In this document: positions 4,136 to 5,467 of the stretch, piece after piece
Layout of the letters: every line of letters starts with the position of its first letter
How positions within the stretch are numbered: the stretch's first letter is position 1
From: an uncultured Bacteroidales bacterium
GTDB taxonomy: Bacteria; Bacteroidota; Bacteroidia; Bacteroidales; ML635J-15
Direction: 5' to 3'
Assembly (NCBI GenBank): GCA_905233405.1
Contig: CAJOEG010000060.1
Span: 17,684-23,150 of the forward strand
DNA length: 5,467 bases
Made by a program: the position numbers and the translations under genes
Notes under the pieces: generated by a model
Seen by the model: the letters and a program-made list of their open reading frames with translations, nothing else
What the model was told of the DNA's origin: nothing
The model's database searches: none

Positions 4136-5467
4136 ACATTGCCTTCGTCGGCAATCCAAACAGCGGAAAAACTTCGTTGTTCAACGCTCTGTCGGGCGGA
4201 CACGAACACGTTGGCAACTATAGCGGAGTCACCGTGGATGTAAAGACAGGTCACTTCAACTACAAGGGCTACCACTTCAATATTACCGATCTGCCGGGAA
4301 CCTACTCGTTGTCGGCTTACTCGCCCGAAGAAGTTTTTGTCCGTCGCAATCTGCTCGAATCTATGCCCGATGTGATTGTCAACGTTGTCGTAGCATCGAA
4401 CCTCGAACGCAACCTCTACCTCACGACCGAACTAATCGACCTTAGTCAGCGCGTAGTTGTTGCTCTCAACATGTACGACGAACTCGATGCCACAGGAGCG
4501 AAACTCGACTACGAAAACCTCGGCTCGATGATTGGTATCCCGATGGTGCCAACCGTAGCAAAGACAGGCAAAGGTCTCGACAAACTGCTCGACACAATCA
4601 TAGAAATGTTCGAGGGAGCCAACAAGTCGGCTCGCCATGTACATATTAATTATGGTACGGTTCTCGAACCCGAAATTTCACAGCTCGCCGACATTCTCCA
4701 CGAAAGCGAAGATTTTCCGCAGCAGTTTCCTGCCCGCTATTGGGCAATAAAGATGATTGAGAACGACAAGGAAGTCCACAATCTACTGAAAGACAGTAAG
4801 TCGTACGAAAAACTGAAGAAACAGGCTGAAATTTCGTCGGAGAAAATCATCAAGCAACTAGAGATTGATGCCGAAACAGCCATCAGCGATGCAAAGTATG
4901 GTTTCATCTCGGGCGCACTGCACGAAACTTTTACCGAAGGCAAAAAGGAAGCCAACAAGCGCACCCGCAAACTCGACAAACTGATTGTAAATAAATGGCT
5001 TGGTTTTCCTCTGTTTATACTGCTTATGTGGCTGATGTTCAGCGTAACATTCTGGCTCGGCGCATATCCGCAGGACTGGATTGCAGCAGGATTTGACGCC
5101 TTAGGCAACCTGTTCAACGGAATTATTCCAGAAGGTGCTTGGCGCTCATTGGTAGTCGATGGAATAATCGGTGGCGTGGGCGCTGTTGCAGAATTTCTGC
5201 CAAACATAATACTGCTCTATATGTTCATCTCGCTGATGGAAGACTCGGGTTACATGTCGCGAGCCGCCTTCCTAATGGACAAGATGATGCATGGAATGGG
5301 GCTTCATGGCAAATCGTTCATACCTATGATTATGGGCTTCGGTTGCAACGTCCCTGCAATAATGGCAACACGCTCGATTGAAAGTAAGAGCAGCCGACTG
5401 ATAACAATACTTGTAGTACCATTTATGTCGTGTAGCGCTCGTCTGCCTATATACTTGCTTCTGGCAG
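4033..5467 (+). CDS. feoB: Ferrous iron transporter FeoB part of FeoAB (no start codon of its own; runs off the window)
   Basis: FeoB is the inner-membrane Fe(II) transporter with a cytosolic G domain. The frame is open from 3988 to the window end; sensible sequence starts near 4033 (EDAKAPNFFACTDC). G-protein motifs are G1 GNPNSGKTS (4150-4176), G2 around the Thr of SGVTVD (4231), G3 DLPG (4288-4299) and G4 NMYD (4468-4479), with PTVAKTGKG near G5. A helical spacer (about 4640-4980) leads to the first membrane segment (LGFPLFILLMWLMFSVTFWL, about 5001-5060) and the second (about 5150-5240). The Gate motif GFGCNVPAIMATRS (about 5335-5376) and the second conserved block PFMSCSARLPIY (5419-5454) follow. 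About 300 residues are missing at the 3' end. No ATG, GTG or TTG occurs in frame before G1; the first is TTG at 4177, inside the domain. A cysteine cluster sits at 4063-4095, and the usual Asp of VVDAxNLERN is Val (4390-4392). Confidence 0.92.

Overview
The window looks like chromosomal DNA from a member of the Bacteroidales (Bacteroidota). Three things point there: a DUF2027-plus-Smr protein, a FeoA-FeoB fusion architecture and a COG3178 kinase joined to a RapZ C-terminal domain, all three of which I know mainly from Bacteroidota. Promoter elements of the form TAnnTTTG and AT-rich gene leaders without clear Shine-Dalgarno sites agree. No mobile element, CRISPR array, rRNA or tRNA is visible.

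Layout. Positions 1-609 on the minus strand hold the first 203 codons of queA (queuosine tRNA modification), cut by the window edge. A 35-bp divergent spacer follows, in which two face-to-face TAnnTTTG elements share the palindrome TTTGCGCAAA. Positions 645-1700 (+) encode an intact DUF2027/Smr protein. Positions 1701-1958 are non-coding with a degenerate REP-like hairpin. Positions 1959-3364 (+) encode an aminoglycoside-phosphotransferase-like kinase of the AmgK/COG3178 type fused to a RapZ C-terminal domain; the gene is split by a -1 frameshift near 2447. A strong terminator (3430-3466) and a repeat-rich spacer with long hairpins follow. A good promoter (3727-3758) then precedes feoAB (3779 to the window end), the ferrous iron transporter, whose FeoA and FeoB halves lie in different frames.

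How the genes relate. They do not form one pathway: tRNA modification, a Smr-domain protein, a probable amino-sugar kinase and Fe(II) uptake sit as separate transcription units. The points of most interest are (i) two neighbouring multidomain genes each broken by a -1 shift between domains or motifs that are otherwise well kept, (ii) a kinase joined to what is, in E. coli RapZ, a glucosamine-6-phosphate sensing domain, with the FDVR-type motif of that domain scrambled, and (iii) a CX2CX2CX3C cysteine cluster, spaced as in [4Fe-4S] ferredoxins, in the linker between FeoA and FeoB. I cannot tell sequencing or assembly error from genuine mutation using this sequence alone. I do not see a convincing wholly new multi-gene system here.
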